DNA from: UBA4421 sp002470275
Lineage (GTDB): Bacteria; Pseudomonadota; Gammaproteobacteria; Pseudomonadales; Azotimanducaceae
NCBI GenBank assembly: GCA_913052345.1
Contig: CAJXDR010000008.1
Span: forward strand, 18,125-82,124
Direction of reading: 5' to 3'
Length of the DNA stretch: 64,000 bases
Made by a program: the position numbers and the translations under genes. Below are positions 8,989 to 18,265 of the stretch, piece after piece. Every line of letters starts with the position of its first letter. The stretch's first letter is position 1. The notes beneath the pieces were generated by a model. It did no database searches and was not told the DNA's origin. It saw only the letters and a program-made list of their open reading frames with translations.

Positions 8989-9765
8989 ATGTCCAAGCAG
9001 TGGGTCTTAACTTCGAATAAAAACCAGGTCACCACCGTGACCATGAATCGCCCAGAAGCCCTGAACGCGCTGTCTGAAGCTCTGCGCCAAGAGCTTATTG
9101 AAATTTTCACCGACCTCGCCACGGACCCTAAAACGGACGTGGTGATTCTGACCGGCACAGGCCGAGCCTTTACCGTTGGCCTGGATTTAAAAGAACTGAG
9201 CGATGACGATCCAGGCAAGGCGGTGACCAGCACGGATTTGACCGATGCCATGGTTAATCTCAATAAGCCCATTATCGGCGCAATCAACGGCTTTGCGATT
9301 ACCGGTGGGTTTGAGATCGCCCTCATGTCAGACTTTTTAATTGCTGGCCCAGAGGCAAAATTTGCAGATACCCATACCCGCGTGGGTATTGTCCCTGGCT
9401 GGGGGTTGTCTCAAAAGCTGCCCCGACTGATCGGACTTTACCGAGCCAAGGAACTCAGCCTGACCGGGAACTTCCTCGATGCCGACACGGCCTATGCTTG
9501 GGGCTTGGTCAATCGGGTGGTCGACAATGACGAACTGCTCCCCCTTTGTCAGAGCCTAGGCGAGGATATTGCGTCCACCGACGCTGTCACGCGCAAGACT
9601 ATGCGACAAATTATCGATCAAGGATGGTCCACTACCTTAGAAGCTGGACTCGCGATTGAAAAAGAAGCCAATCGCGCCCACGCCGATGCGGAGCTTCGAG
9701 CAGAGGGCGTTGCAGACAAGCGCGAGCAGGTCCGTAAGCGGGGCCAGTCTCAGTCCGACGACTAA
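8989..9765 (+). CDS. Enoyl-CoA hydratase/isomerase family protein (crotonase fold)
   Basis: 258 residues from the ATG at 8989, which has CGGAG 7 bases upstream and starts the family homology. Crotonase hallmarks: the oxyanion-hole region TGTGRAFTVGLDLKEL and the NGFAITGGFEIALMSD segment with one candidate catalytic Glu. The second glutamate of true hydratases appears to be replaced, since the segment reads FADTHTRVGIVPGWG. It may therefore be an isomerase, hydrolase or specialised hydratase. Its last 3 bases overlap the end of glk in convergent orientation. Confidence 0.85.
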   Translation: MSKQWVLTSNKNQVTTVTMNRPEALNALSEALRQELIEIFTDLATDPKTDVVILTGTGRAFTVGLDLKELSDDDPGKAVTSTDLTDAMVNLNKPIIGAINGFAITGGFEIALMSDFLIAGPEAKFADTHTRVGIVPGWGLSQKLPRLIGLYRAKELSLTGNFLDADTAYAWGLVNRVVDNDELLPLCQSLGEDIASTDAVTRKTMRQIIDQGWSTTLEAGLAIEKEANRAHADAELRAEGVADKREQVRKRGQSQSDD

Positions 9766-10763
9766 GGACCGCTGAGCCCAGGCCGTCCCGCGTTAAGTTG
9801 GTCGAGACAGTGACTCGCGCCAACCAGACCCGGCTGTTCATCGCAAATCACCAATAGCGGAATGTTTTTAGCCAATGAGGACAGCTCGCCACGCTCCTCA
9901 AAGCGGCGACGCAGCGGACTGTCCGCTAGGTGATTCACCAGCTGGGGCACGATGCCGCCGCCAAGATAAACACCGCCCCGGGCATTGAGCGTCAGCGCGA
10001 GATTGCCCGCCGCGGTGCCGAGCAGGCCAAGGAAAACGTCTAGAGTTTGATGACAAATCGGATTCGCCCCGCCCACGGCTTGGGCGGAAATCTCCTCCGA
10101 GGACAGGGCCTCTGGCGTGATGCCCCATAATGAGCACATGGCATCATATACATTCCGGAGCCCGGGGCCGGATAACACTGTTTCCCAGCAAACATGATCG
10201 TGCGCCTGATTGAGGATCGTCCACAGCTCGGCTTCTAGCGGGCTCCCGGGTGCTAAGTCGGCGTGCCCCCCCTCAGAGGCGATGACCTGCCAAGACGCCT
10301 CAGCCCCCCCCACGGATACCGGGATCAGGCCTGCCATTCCTAACCCAGACCCAGGGCCCAACAGAGCCTTGGTGTCTAGCGTTGGCGCCTGCCCACCGAT
10401 CTGCACGAGCCGCTGAAAAAACGGCAGCCCGCTGGCCATGGCGAAGAAATCATTAACGAAGGCAACCGGCGCCCTCAGTAGGGTTTCCAAACTCGCGCGC
10501 TGCAGCACAAGCCCGGTATTGGTTATGACGACGTAGTCCGCGTGGGAGGCAGGCCCCGCTACAGCCAATAGGGCGCCCGTAAGTTTAGGTTTTTGCAGAG
10601 CCTCGGCGGCATCGCGAAGCAGGGCTTCTCCCTCGGTATAGGCCTGAGTGCTCAAAATGACGGGCGTATCCAGCAGTTCCGGGGAACCCCCGACCACCTC
10701 GCGGCAGAGAGAAAAACGGGCGTTGGTCGCGCCAATATCGCCAATCAAGGCCAGGTCTGCCAT
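9762..10763 (-). CDS. glk: Glucokinase
   Basis: 333 residues, the usual length for ROK-unrelated bacterial glucokinases of the Glk family; phosphorylates glucose with ATP in the cytoplasm. The N-terminal phosphate loop GDIGATNARFSL lies at residues 8-19, with FVNDFFAMASGLP and EGGHADLAP segments for sugar binding. I chose ATG 10763, which has GGAGGA just upstream, over the longer frame to 10811. It diverges from the ABC transporter gene at 10862; the shared 98 bp contain a dyad that may be an operator. Confidence 0.9.
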   Translation of the reverse strand: MADLALIGDIGATNARFSLCREVVGGSPELLDTPVILSTQAYTEGEALLRDAAEALQKPKLTGALLAVAGPASHADYVVITNTGLVLQRASLETLLRAPVAFVNDFFAMASGLPFFQRLVQIGGQAPTLDTKALLGPGSGLGMAGLIPVSVGGAEASWQVIASEGGHADLAPGSPLEAELWTILNQAHDHVCWETVLSGPGLRNVYDAMCSLWGITPEALSSEEISAQAVGGANPICHQTLDVFLGLLGTAAGNLALTLNARGGVYLGGGIVPQLVNHLADSPLRRRFEERGELSSLAKNIPLLVICDEQPGLVGASHCLDQLNAGRPGLSGP

Positions 10764-10777
10764 GCGTCCTCCAGTTG

Positions 10778-10820
10778 TTCCGCCTGAAGGCAGAATAGTT
10801 AACGACTTCAAGGAGCGGAA
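10778..10820. promoter_or_regulatory. Imperfect inverted repeat between glk and the ABC transporter operon
   Basis: TTCCGC at 10778-10783 and TGAAG at 10785-10789 are mirrored by CTTCA at 10806-10810 and GCGGAA at 10815-10820, around a central GTTAAC. The half-sites are one or two bases off perfect symmetry. The position midway between two divergent start codons fits a repressor or activator site acting on both genes. The regulator is not identified. Confidence 0.4.
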
Positions 10821-10861
10821 GCTTTTTAGTACAGTTCTGCAGCGTAGCCGTGAGGGACTCC

Positions 10862-12454
10862 ATGTTTTCTTGCTTCAAAGGCCTGAATGCTTTTCTGTAC
10901 CAAATTGGTTTGGGGTTGGTCCTTCTCGCCATCGCGCTAAACGCATCCTCAGACGTTCTTCACCTGGGCAATGACGGAGAACCGTCAACCCTCGACCCCC
11001 ACCGCTACAATCTTCGCCTGGAAGAAACACTCCTCAATGATCTCTTCATGGGGCTCACGACCTTTACCGCGGCTGGCCAAATCGCCCCCGGTGCCGCTGA
11101 GAGCTGGACTCAGAGCGAAGATGGCAAGACCTGGACTTTTAAGCTCCGAACGGATGGCAGATGGTCCGACGGCGAACCCGTAACGGCCTCTGACTTTGTC
11201 TATTCCATGCGCCGCCTGCTTACGCCCAGCACCGCCGCGAGCCTGGCCTACTTCCTGTACATGATCGAAAACGCTGAGGCGATCAATCGTGGCGAGCTGC
11301 CTCCCGAAGCGCTGGGGGTGACCGCTGAGGACCCACTCACCCTCCGCATCAGACTCGCCTACCCCTACCCTTACCTACTGGAACGCTTGCTCTATCCCAC
11401 CGCATTTCCCGTCCCTCGCCACGTTATCGAGCGCGTTGGCAAGGCGTGGACGAAGGCCGAACACTGGGTTTCCAATGGCGCCTACAAACTGGCGGAATGG
11501 CGCCCCCAGGCCTATGTGGAAATGGTCGCGAACCCATTCTTTCATGCACCTGCGCCCATCAAAACCGTTAGACACCATGCACTGGCCAGCGAACAATCCG
11601 GATACAACCGCTTCCGCAGCGGCGAACTTGCCGCCATCCCCAGCTTTCCGGCTTCAGAGCTGACCAACATGCAGCAAGATCGCCCCAAAGAGCTGCGCCT
11701 GGCGCCGTTGTTATCCATCATGTACCTGGTCTTTAATACTCAAAAGCCACCCTTTCATGACCCACGCGTCAGAAAAGCGCTGGGCCTGGTGATCCAGCAG
11801 CAAACCATTACTCAGCGCGTCTTACGCAATGGCAGTCAACCCAGCTTGTCCATAACACCATCGCTTATCCGGGACTATCAGCCCGTACCGCTACCCCATG
11901 CTGATCTGAGTCAGGCCAATCGCGTGGGTAAGGCCAGAGACCTGCTCGCCCAGGCGGGCTATAACCAAGATCATCCGCTGAGGGTGACGCTTAAACATGT
12001 AAACAGCCTGGAAGGCAAAAAAATCAACCTCGCCATCGCGGCCATGTGGCGCCAGCTCGGTGTGGAGACCACGCTGGCTCAATCAGAGCTGCGGGCACAC
12101 TTCGCCGACCTGCGGCAAGGCAGCTTTGAGGTGGCATGGGCCGGATGGGTTGGGGAAAACAATCCAGAACACTATCTGAGCCTGTTGCGGTCTGATATCG
12201 GCAACGTGAACTATGGCCGCTACAGGAACAGCGCCTTTGATGACCGTATGGCAGCAGCACGGAGGCAGGCAGACGCAACATCTCGAGGGGAACTGCTGAG
12301 ACAGGCAGAACAGATTATGGTCGCCGACTATCCGGTCGTACCGCTATATATGCTGGCAAGTCGCAGGCTCGTTAACGCCAGCCTCCAGGGCTGGCAGGAC
12401 AACGTCCGCAATATGCATCAATCGCGCTATCTCTTTTGGTCTGATGCACCCTGA
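10862..12454 (+). CDS. Peptide-type ABC transporter substrate-binding protein (SBP family 5, OppA-like)
   Basis: 530 residues. The N-terminus has a basic start and hydrophobic helix (about residues 12-28), consistent with a Sec signal peptide, and the mature part begins LGNDGEPSTLDPHRYN, a hallmark of OppA/DppA proteins. The LRTDGRWSDGEPVTASDFVYSMRR region is the family signature. ATG 10862 has GAGGGA upstream; a GTG four codons earlier is also possible. It should capture oligopeptides in the periplasm and pass them to the two permeases that follow. Confidence 0.9.
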   Translation: MFSCFKGLNAFLYQIGLGLVLLAIALNASSDVLHLGNDGEPSTLDPHRYNLRLEETLLNDLFMGLTTFTAAGQIAPGAAESWTQSEDGKTWTFKLRTDGRWSDGEPVTASDFVYSMRRLLTPSTAASLAYFLYMIENAEAINRGELPPEALGVTAEDPLTLRIRLAYPYPYLLERLLYPTAFPVPRHVIERVGKAWTKAEHWVSNGAYKLAEWRPQAYVEMVANPFFHAPAPIKTVRHHALASEQSGYNRFRSGELAAIPSFPASELTNMQQDRPKELRLAPLLSIMYLVFNTQKPPFHDPRVRKALGLVIQQQTITQRVLRNGSQPSLSITPSLIRDYQPVPLPHADLSQANRVGKARDLLAQAGYNQDHPLRVTLKHVNSLEGKKINLAIAAMWRQLGVETTLAQSELRAHFADLRQGSFEVAWAGWVGENNPEHYLSLLRSDIGNVNYGRYRNSAFDDRMAAARRQADATSRGELLRQAEQIMVADYPVVPLYMLASRRLVNASLQGWQDNVRNMHQSRYLFWSDAP

Positions 12455-13382
12455 TGCTCCCATGTCGCGCCCCGGTTTAGGTCTGCGGCTGATGATGATG
12501 GCAGTCACCCTGCTCGCCATCATCACCCTGGTGTTCGGTATGTTGAGACTGGCACCCGGCGGGCCCTTTGACGGTGAGCGGGATTTGCCGCCAGAAATCG
12601 AAGCCAACTTAAAAGCCGCCTATCATTTGGATGAACCCATCGTAAGCCAGTACTTTCGCTATTTGGGCAATCTGATCCAGGGGGATTTGGGGCCCTCCTT
12701 CCGACATCAGGACTTTCGGGTAAACGAGCTGATTGCGGCGGGTCTACCCACCAGCGCCCTGCTAGGTACGCTCTCCCTGTTGCTTGCCCTATCCCTTGGG
12801 CTGAGCCTCGGCGTATTCGGTGGCATGAACCCAGGTTCGACGCTGGATAACGCTCTCATGGGGTTCGCCAATCTGTCTATCGCCGCGCCCACGATCATCA
12901 CTGCCCCCCTTATGGTGCTGGTTTTTTCTATCTTCCTGAGTTGGTTTCCTGCCGGCGGCGACGGTGGTCTGATGCACTACATCCTGCCGTCAATGGCCCT
13001 TGCACTGCCGTTCGCGGGCGCCATCGCCCGTCTGGTGCGGGCGGGCGTTATCGAATGCAGACTGGAGCCCTATATCGTCACGGCGAGAGCCAAGGGGCTA
13101 CCCGAACGTCGGATCGTTTACCGACACATTCTGCCTATCGCCATTTTACCGGTGCTGTCCTTCCTCGGCCCCATGGCTGCAGCGCTGCTCACTGGGTCCA
13201 TCGTCATCGAGCAGGTCTTCGATCTGCCGGGCATCGGGCGCTATTTCGTGCAGGCCGCTCTCAATCGGGACTACACCTTGGTGATGGGCATGGTTCTGGT
13301 CTACTCCACCCTGATCGTGCTATTCAACTTCTTAGTGGACCTGGCCTACGCTTGGTTAGATCCTCGTCTCAAGGGGGCCTGA
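12444..13382 (+). CDS. Peptide-type ABC transporter permease (OppB-like)
   Basis: 312 residues, six predicted helices, and the cytoplasmic EAA-type loop VTARAKGLPERRIVYRHILP that contacts the ATPase. The start at 12444 overlaps the binding protein gene by 11 bp; an alternative ATG lies at 12462. The protein forms the channel with the OppC-like permease that follows. Confidence 0.9.
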   Translation: MHPDAPMSRPGLGLRLMMMAVTLLAIITLVFGMLRLAPGGPFDGERDLPPEIEANLKAAYHLDEPIVSQYFRYLGNLIQGDLGPSFRHQDFRVNELIAAGLPTSALLGTLSLLLALSLGLSLGVFGGMNPGSTLDNALMGFANLSIAAPTIITAPLMVLVFSIFLSWFPAGGDGGLMHYILPSMALALPFAGAIARLVRAGVIECRLEPYIVTARAKGLPERRIVYRHILPIAILPVLSFLGPMAAALLTGSIVIEQVFDLPGIGRYFVQAALNRDYTLVMGMVLVYSTLIVLFNFLVDLAYAWLDPRLKGA

Positions 13383-13386
13383 CGCT

Positions 13387-14256
13387 GTGGCATTCCAACG
13401 CAACAGAGCAACCCAACCCCGGCTGCAGGCATTGGGCCTGCCCATGACGCTGCTTTGCGTCATCCTCGGTGCCGCCCTGCTCGCGCCCTGGGCAAGTGAC
13501 TGGGGCCTCCAAGACATCGACTGGGAGGCGATCCAGGCGCCCCCCTCCAGCAGCCATTGGTTCGGAACCGACATGGTAGGGCGCGACCTGTTTACCCGTA
13601 CCATGGCAGGCGCGAGAACGTCTATCCTGGTAGCGCTCATTGCGACCAGCATCAGTTTATTGATCGGTATCCTGTGGGGGGCCACCGCGGGCTATGCCGG
13701 CGGCAGAATCGACCTGCTAATGATGCGGGTCGTTGATCTGCTATACGGTCTTCCCTTTATCCTTATCGTCATTTTATTGGTGGTGCTGTTTGGCCGGCAG
13801 CCCTACCTGCTGTTCGCATCCCTGGGCGCCATTTTTTGGCTGGACACAGCACGGATCGTGCGCGGCCAAGCCCTGCGGCTGAGGCAGGCGGACTTTGTTC
13901 AGGCCGCCCGCTGCCAGGGTTATCGCCACACTTACATCATCGTCCATCACCTGCTGCCCAATATGCGGGGACCCCTTCTCGTCTGCACCACCCTAACCCT
14001 ACCCGCTATCATGCTCGCAGAAAGCTTCATCAGCTTTTTAGGCTTGGGTATTGCAGAGCCCAACACCAGTTGGGGCACGCTGATCGCAGATGGGACCCAG
14101 TCCATGGAAGCAGCGCCCTGGATGCTGTTTTTTCCAGGCACCCTGCTTATCGGCTGCATCTGGTGCTGCAACACCGTGGGCGATCGTCTGCAAAACCAAG
14201 TCTCTGAAGGATCACATTCCCTGGGTAAGAGCCATCTCCGAACCCCCACGCGCTGA
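13387..14256 (+). CDS. Peptide-type ABC transporter permease (OppC-like)
   Basis: 289 residues with the HWFGTDMVGRDLFTRTMAGART segment common to DppC/OppC proteins and an EAA loop (QAARCQGYRHTYIIVHHLLPN). The start is GTG at 13387, 4 bp after the previous gene. No oppD or oppF ATPase gene follows: the next gene is a glycosyltransferase 255 bp away. The pump must therefore borrow ATPases encoded elsewhere. Confidence 0.9.
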   Translation: MAFQRNRATQPRLQALGLPMTLLCVILGAALLAPWASDWGLQDIDWEAIQAPPSSSHWFGTDMVGRDLFTRTMAGARTSILVALIATSISLLIGILWGATAGYAGGRIDLLMMRVVDLLYGLPFILIVILLVVLFGRQPYLLFASLGAIFWLDTARIVRGQALRLRQADFVQAARCQGYRHTYIIVHHLLPNMRGPLLVCTTLTLPAIMLAESFISFLGLGIAEPNTSWGTLIADGTQSMEAAPWMLFFPGTLLIGCIWCCNTVGDRLQNQVSEGSHSLGKSHLRTPTR

Positions 14257-14511
14257 GCCATCAAGCAGCCGCGATGCGCCACCGGGACCATCAGAACAAA
14301 GGCGTGCCCCAACCTTTCACAAAACGGTAGACTGTTGACCCCTTACTAGAAGAGGAGTTGCCCGTTGCAGCGCGTAGCGCTAAAGCTTGATGAGCTTGAG
14401 GACCATGGAGCCCGGTGCACAGACATCCAGCCGGCGTCTTCGCCATCGACTGAGGGGCAAAAAGCCATTTTTGAATCATCCGCGAACTAAAAAAAGAGGT
14501 ACTCCAAGGCG

Positions 14512-15630
14512 GTGAAGGTCATTCAATTCTTACCGAATCTCGAGAGCGGCGGCGTGGAGCGCGGCACCCTGGAAATTGCTAAAGCGCTGGTGGACGCCGG
14601 GCATGAATCCCACGTGGTTTCCAACGGCGGCCGTCTCGTGGCCCAGCTTGAGCGCGAAGGTAGCGAACATCACGCCTGGCCGCTGCACCGGAAAAGCCCC
14701 TTAACGCTGCTCCAAATCACGCGCCTGCGAGCCTGGTTACGCAGCATGCGCCCAGATATTGTTCACGTTCGCTCTAGAATGCCCGCCTGGATCGTCTGGT
14801 TAGCCTGGCGAAAAATGGGGCGAGCGCATCGACCAAAATTCCTCACGACCCTTCACGGTCTGCACTCGGTCAGCACCTACAGCAGCATTATGGGACGGGG
14901 GGAGCGCGTGATTGCGGTCTCCAATACGGCCAAGCAGTATCTCCTGGACAACTATCGAAACATAGATTCAGATCGTATTCAGGTCATCCACCGTGGTACG
15001 AATCCCACAGCCTTCCCCAGGGGTTATCAGCCTAATAGCACGTGGCTTCAGCGCTGGTTCAACGACTATCCTCAGTTGGCTGATAAGAGGCTCATCTGCT
15101 TGCCTGGAAGGCTGACCCGGCTCAAGGGCCACGATTATCTCATTCGACTCATTCAACAGCTGAAGGCAAGAGGTTACGACGATATCAGTGGCGTCATCGT
15201 CGGTGGCGCAGACGGCAGCCATGAGGGCTATATCCAGGGCCTACACACCCAGATCGAGCGGTTGGGCGTGGGCAATGACATAGTCTTTACTGGCTACCGA
15301 GACGATATGCGGGACATCTACGCGATCTCGAGTATGGTTCTGGCCGTCTCAAATAAACCGGAATCCTTTGGCCGAACCGTGCTGGAACCGCTGTCGATGG
15401 GTATCCCAACCCTAGGGTTCGATATTGGCGGCGTTGGCGAGGTCCTAGCCACACTGTATCCCGACGGGCGACTGCCCATGCAGGATGACGCTGCCCTGCT
15501 GCAGAAGGCGACCCGCATTTTAGATGGCGAGACCCAGGAGATTAAAGAAAACACCTCTTTCTCTCTGGACAATATGTGCCAGCAGACGCTGGGGCTCTAT
15601 ACTGAGCTGCTGGTCGACGGGTCACCATGA
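14512..15630 (+). CDS. Glycosyltransferase, GT4-like (GT-B fold)
   Basis: 372 residues. The N-terminal half opens with VIQFLPNLESGGVERGTLEIA, typical of GT4 enzymes that transfer sugars in LPS or exopolysaccharide assembly. The C-terminal half has PGRLTRLKGHDYLIRLI and the donor-binding SNKPESFGRTVLEPLSMG, including the E-X7-E pattern. The start is GTG at 14512, with purine-rich sequence upstream. The next gene, a polysaccharide deacetylase, overlaps by 4 bp (ATGA), so the two are coupled and probably act on the same glycan. Confidence 0.88.
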   Translation: MKVIQFLPNLESGGVERGTLEIAKALVDAGHESHVVSNGGRLVAQLEREGSEHHAWPLHRKSPLTLLQITRLRAWLRSMRPDIVHVRSRMPAWIVWLAWRKMGRAHRPKFLTTLHGLHSVSTYSSIMGRGERVIAVSNTAKQYLLDNYRNIDSDRIQVIHRGTNPTAFPRGYQPNSTWLQRWFNDYPQLADKRLICLPGRLTRLKGHDYLIRLIQQLKARGYDDISGVIVGGADGSHEGYIQGLHTQIERLGVGNDIVFTGYRDDMRDIYAISSMVLAVSNKPESFGRTVLEPLSMGIPTLGFDIGGVGEVLATLYPDGRLPMQDDAALLQKATRILDGETQEIKENTSFSLDNMCQQTLGLYTELLVDGSP

Positions 15631-16439
15631 GCTGGCTCGCCATCCTTCCCCTGGTCGTCTTGATCGGAATCTCCCTAAAATACTGCTGGTGGCTTCCCCC
15701 TGTGTCCGATCAACATCCGCGCATCCTGATGTATCACATGATCTGCGAATCCTCTGAGCGACGGTACCGTGGCTTACGCGTCCACCCTGCGCGCTTCGCC
15801 AAGCAAGTCGCCTGGCTGAAAGACAACGGCTGGACCTTTGTCACCATGTCGGACCTGGAGAGGAGAATCAGACAGCGCGCCGACTTACGGCGCATTGTGG
15901 CTCTAACCTTCGATGATGGTTATGCAGACAACTATTATCAGGCGCTGCCAGTTCTGCGTCAGCATGGGGCGAAGGCGACCCTATACCTAGTGGTAAACCG
16001 GCACAGTCAGGACTGGTCGGTGAAAAAGAAGGCCCACCACGATGGGGGGGAGCTTATGCGGGAGCCAAAGCTCAGCGACGAGCAGGTACAGGAAATGTTA
16101 GCCGAGGGCATTTTTGAGCTTGGCGGTCATACGTTGAATCACTGTCATCTTCCGAGCACCCAAGATCAGGTCAAGATCGACGAAATCGCAGGCTGCAAGC
16201 AGGCCCTAGAGGCAACCTTCGGACAGACCGTGACCAGCTTTGCTTACCCCTTTGGCCATTATGGGCAGGGCGATGTGCGGATCGTCAGAGAACAAGGTTT
16301 TGGTACCGGCGTCACTACCAAGGAGGGGATTAACAAAAACCCGGATCTCATGCAGCTCAAACGCATCAAGGTGTCGGGCAAGGACAACTTCCTCGCATTT
16401 TGGATACGCATGCGCCTTGGTTTCAGAGGCCTCATCTAG
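15627..16439 (+). CDS. Polysaccharide deacetylase family protein, membrane-anchored
   Basis: 270 residues. One N-terminal hydrophobic helix (residues 3-20) probably anchors the enzyme with its catalytic domain outside the cytoplasm. NodB-domain motifs are clear: TFDDGYADN (motif 1, metal Asp) and GGHTLNHCHL (motif 2, metal His pair), followed by FAYPFGHY. Such enzymes remove acetyl groups from N-acetylated or O-acetylated sugars. It is coupled to the upstream glycosyltransferase. Confidence 0.88.
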   Translation: MSWLAILPLVVLIGISLKYCWWLPPVSDQHPRILMYHMICESSERRYRGLRVHPARFAKQVAWLKDNGWTFVTMSDLERRIRQRADLRRIVALTFDDGYADNYYQALPVLRQHGAKATLYLVVNRHSQDWSVKKKAHHDGGELMREPKLSDEQVQEMLAEGIFELGGHTLNHCHLPSTQDQVKIDEIAGCKQALEATFGQTVTSFAYPFGHYGQGDVRIVREQGFGTGVTTKEGINKNPDLMQLKRIKVSGKDNFLAFWIRMRLGFRGLI

Positions 16440-16455
16440 TTTTGGAGAAGCCCGC

Positions 16456-16692
16456 GTGACATCAGCTAAAACAACAGAACATCGAATCAACGAGCTAGAG
16501 ACTCGACTTGAGTTCCAGGATGCCACCATCGCCACACTGAACGATCAGCTGGTCCAACTTCAGCGAATGCTGTTTGAACAGGAGCGTACCCTACAGCGGC
16601 TAAAGGAACGTCTGTTGGCCCAGCGCGCCGAACAGGATGCCGATGAGCCTCTGACAGACCCGCGTAACGAACCGCCGCCACCGCACTACTAG
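16456..16692 (+). CDS. slyX: SlyX family protein
   Basis: 78 residues, mostly a coiled coil (about 8-55: RINELETRLEFQDATIATLN and following) and a Pro-rich tail PRNEPPPPHY, exactly the SlyX pattern. The start is GTG 16456, preceded by GGAGAAG at 16444-16450; the frame is open further upstream but without homology. SlyX is widespread in Gammaproteobacteria and its molecular role is unknown. Confidence 0.88.
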   Translation: MTSAKTTEHRINELETRLEFQDATIATLNDQLVQLQRMLFEQERTLQRLKERLLAQRAEQDADEPLTDPRNEPPPPHY

Positions 16693-16817
16693 ACACGACG
16701 AGCTGATTTTTGACCGCTACGTCCAGCTTCTTCGAGTGCGGCTCGTGCGTAGAAGATTTATTTGCGCCACCATTACCGTCATAATCCCGCGCCAATTCTC
16801 ATCGTTCTGGATATTTC

Positions 16818-17480
16818 ATGTCGACAAAAGAAACCATTGCCATTCTCGGAGGAACCGGTGACCTAGGAACGGGGCTCGCTATTCGCTGGTCCAAGGCGGG
16901 CTACAAAATCGTCATTGGTTCGCGGACCCAGGAAAAGGCCGACGCTGCGGTTGCCAGCCTCGCGGAGGTGAGCCCCGAGACGCCCGCGGAGGCGATGGAA
17001 AACAGTGCAGCCGCCGCTGCCGGCGACATCGTGGTGCTTACGGTGCCTGCGGCACACCAAATCTCAACCCTCGAGGGGGTCAAGGCTCACCTCAATGGCA
17101 AGATACTCATCGACGTCACGGTACCCCTGGTTCCGCCAAAGGTCGGCACGGTTCAACTTCCAGAGGAAGGCAGTGCGGGTAAGCGAGCACAAGATTTCTT
17201 AGGCGAAGAGGTCCTGGTTGTGAGCGCCTTCCAAAATATCGCCGCCCATCTACTCCAGCAGGATGTCGTCATCGAATGCGATGTCTTAGTGGCGGGTAAC
17301 GATAAGCCAGCGCGTACTCGGGTGATCGAGCTGATTGGTGAGGCCGGCATGACTGGATGGCACGCCGGTCCGATTGCTAATGCGGCCGCCGCAGAAGCCC
17401 TGACCTCCATCCTCATTCAAATCAACCGCAGCGGCATCGTTTCCCACTCGGGCATCAAGATCATCGGTCAGGAACACTAG
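16818..17480 (+). CDS. npdG: NADPH-dependent F420 reductase (F420H2:NADP+ oxidoreductase)
   Basis: 220 residues with the Rossmann loop ILGGTGDLGTGLA (9-21) and the NADP-selective IGSRTQEKA region, typical of Fno/NpdG. The enzyme moves hydride between NADP(H) and coenzyme F420; in bacteria it is thought to supply F420H2. It is the first gene of the F420 locus and lies 5 bp before cofE. The protein also shows VSAFQNIAAHLL, a conserved active-site stretch in the family. Confidence 0.93.
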   Translation: MSTKETIAILGGTGDLGTGLAIRWSKAGYKIVIGSRTQEKADAAVASLAEVSPETPAEAMENSAAAAAGDIVVLTVPAAHQISTLEGVKAHLNGKILIDVTVPLVPPKVGTVQLPEEGSAGKRAQDFLGEEVLVVSAFQNIAAHLLQQDVVIECDVLVAGNDKPARTRVIELIGEAGMTGWHAGPIANAAAAEALTSILIQINRSGIVSHSGIKIIGQEH

Positions 17481-17485
17481 GCACC

Positions 17486-18265
17486 ATGATCAGCGAATTT
17501 TCTGTCATTGGGATTCCGAATATTCCCATGATAGAAGAGGGCGATGACCTGGTCGCCATTTTGTCCCAGGCCATTGCAAGGGCAGGGCTTCAGGCTGAGC
17601 ATGGAGACGTGCTCTGCATTGCCCAAAAGATCGTCTCCAAGGCAGAAGCACGCCACGTCACGCTGGCTAAGATTAACCCGGGCGCCCAGGCCCTGGCGCT
17701 TGCCGAGGCCACGGGCAAGGATCCGCGGATGGTGCAGCTAATCCTGGACGAGTCCGACGAAGTTCTAAGACACAAGACCAACGTGCTCATCGTGCGCCAC
17801 AAGCTAGGTATCGTGGGTGCTCACGCAGGTATCGACCAATCGAATATAGACCATCAGGGTGACGAACGAGCCCTGCTCCTGCCGGAGAATCCCGATCGCT
17901 CGGCAGCAGAAATTAGAGCCGGTATGCAAGCACGCTGGAACACGGTTCTCGGCGTCATCATCACCGACTCCCACAATCGTCCCTGGCGCATGGGCACCCT
18001 AGGCTGCGCCATCGGTGCAGCGGGGGTCAAGATTCTAGAGGACCACCGTGGCGGCGAGGACATTTATGGTCGCTCGCTTCAGGCAACCTTGGTCAACCGG
18101 GCTGACGCCCTGGCCAATACGGCCACCCTGGTCATGGGCGAGACCACGGAGAAGCTGCCCGCCGTAATTATCCGCGGGCTTCCGGCGGAACGCACCCTGA
18201 GTGACGATGCCCAAGAAACAGCCGCCCTAATCAATCGACCGCTGAACGAGGATCTATTTCGATGA
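17486..18265 (+). CDS. cofE: Coenzyme F420-0:L-glutamate ligase
   Basis: 259 residues, the stand-alone CofE length rather than the fused FbiB seen in actinobacteria. CofE adds gamma-linked glutamates to F420-0 using GTP. Family segments are visible: LCIAQKIVSKAEAR, RMVQLILDES, GIVGAHAGIDQSN and GVIITDSHNRPWRMGTLGCAIG. It sits between npdG and cofD and overlaps cofD by 4 bp. The absence of an FbiB C-terminal domain means that tail length cannot be predicted from actinobacterial models. Confidence 0.93.
   Translation: MISEFSVIGIPNIPMIEEGDDLVAILSQAIARAGLQAEHGDVLCIAQKIVSKAEARHVTLAKINPGAQALALAEATGKDPRMVQLILDESDEVLRHKTNVLIVRHKLGIVGAHAGIDQSNIDHQGDERALLLPENPDRSAAEIRAGMQARWNTVLGVIITDSHNRPWRMGTLGCAIGAAGVKILEDHRGGEDIYGRSLQATLVNRADALANTATLVMGETTEKLPAVIIRGLPAERTLSDDAQETAALINRPLNEDLFR

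Noticed and set aside
14390..14515. 41-codon very basic ORF between the OppC-like permease and the glycosyltransferase, ending over the glycosyltransferase start
   Set aside because: No ribosome site at usable distance, extreme Arg/Lys content typical of out-of-frame GC-rich DNA, and no recognisable similarity.
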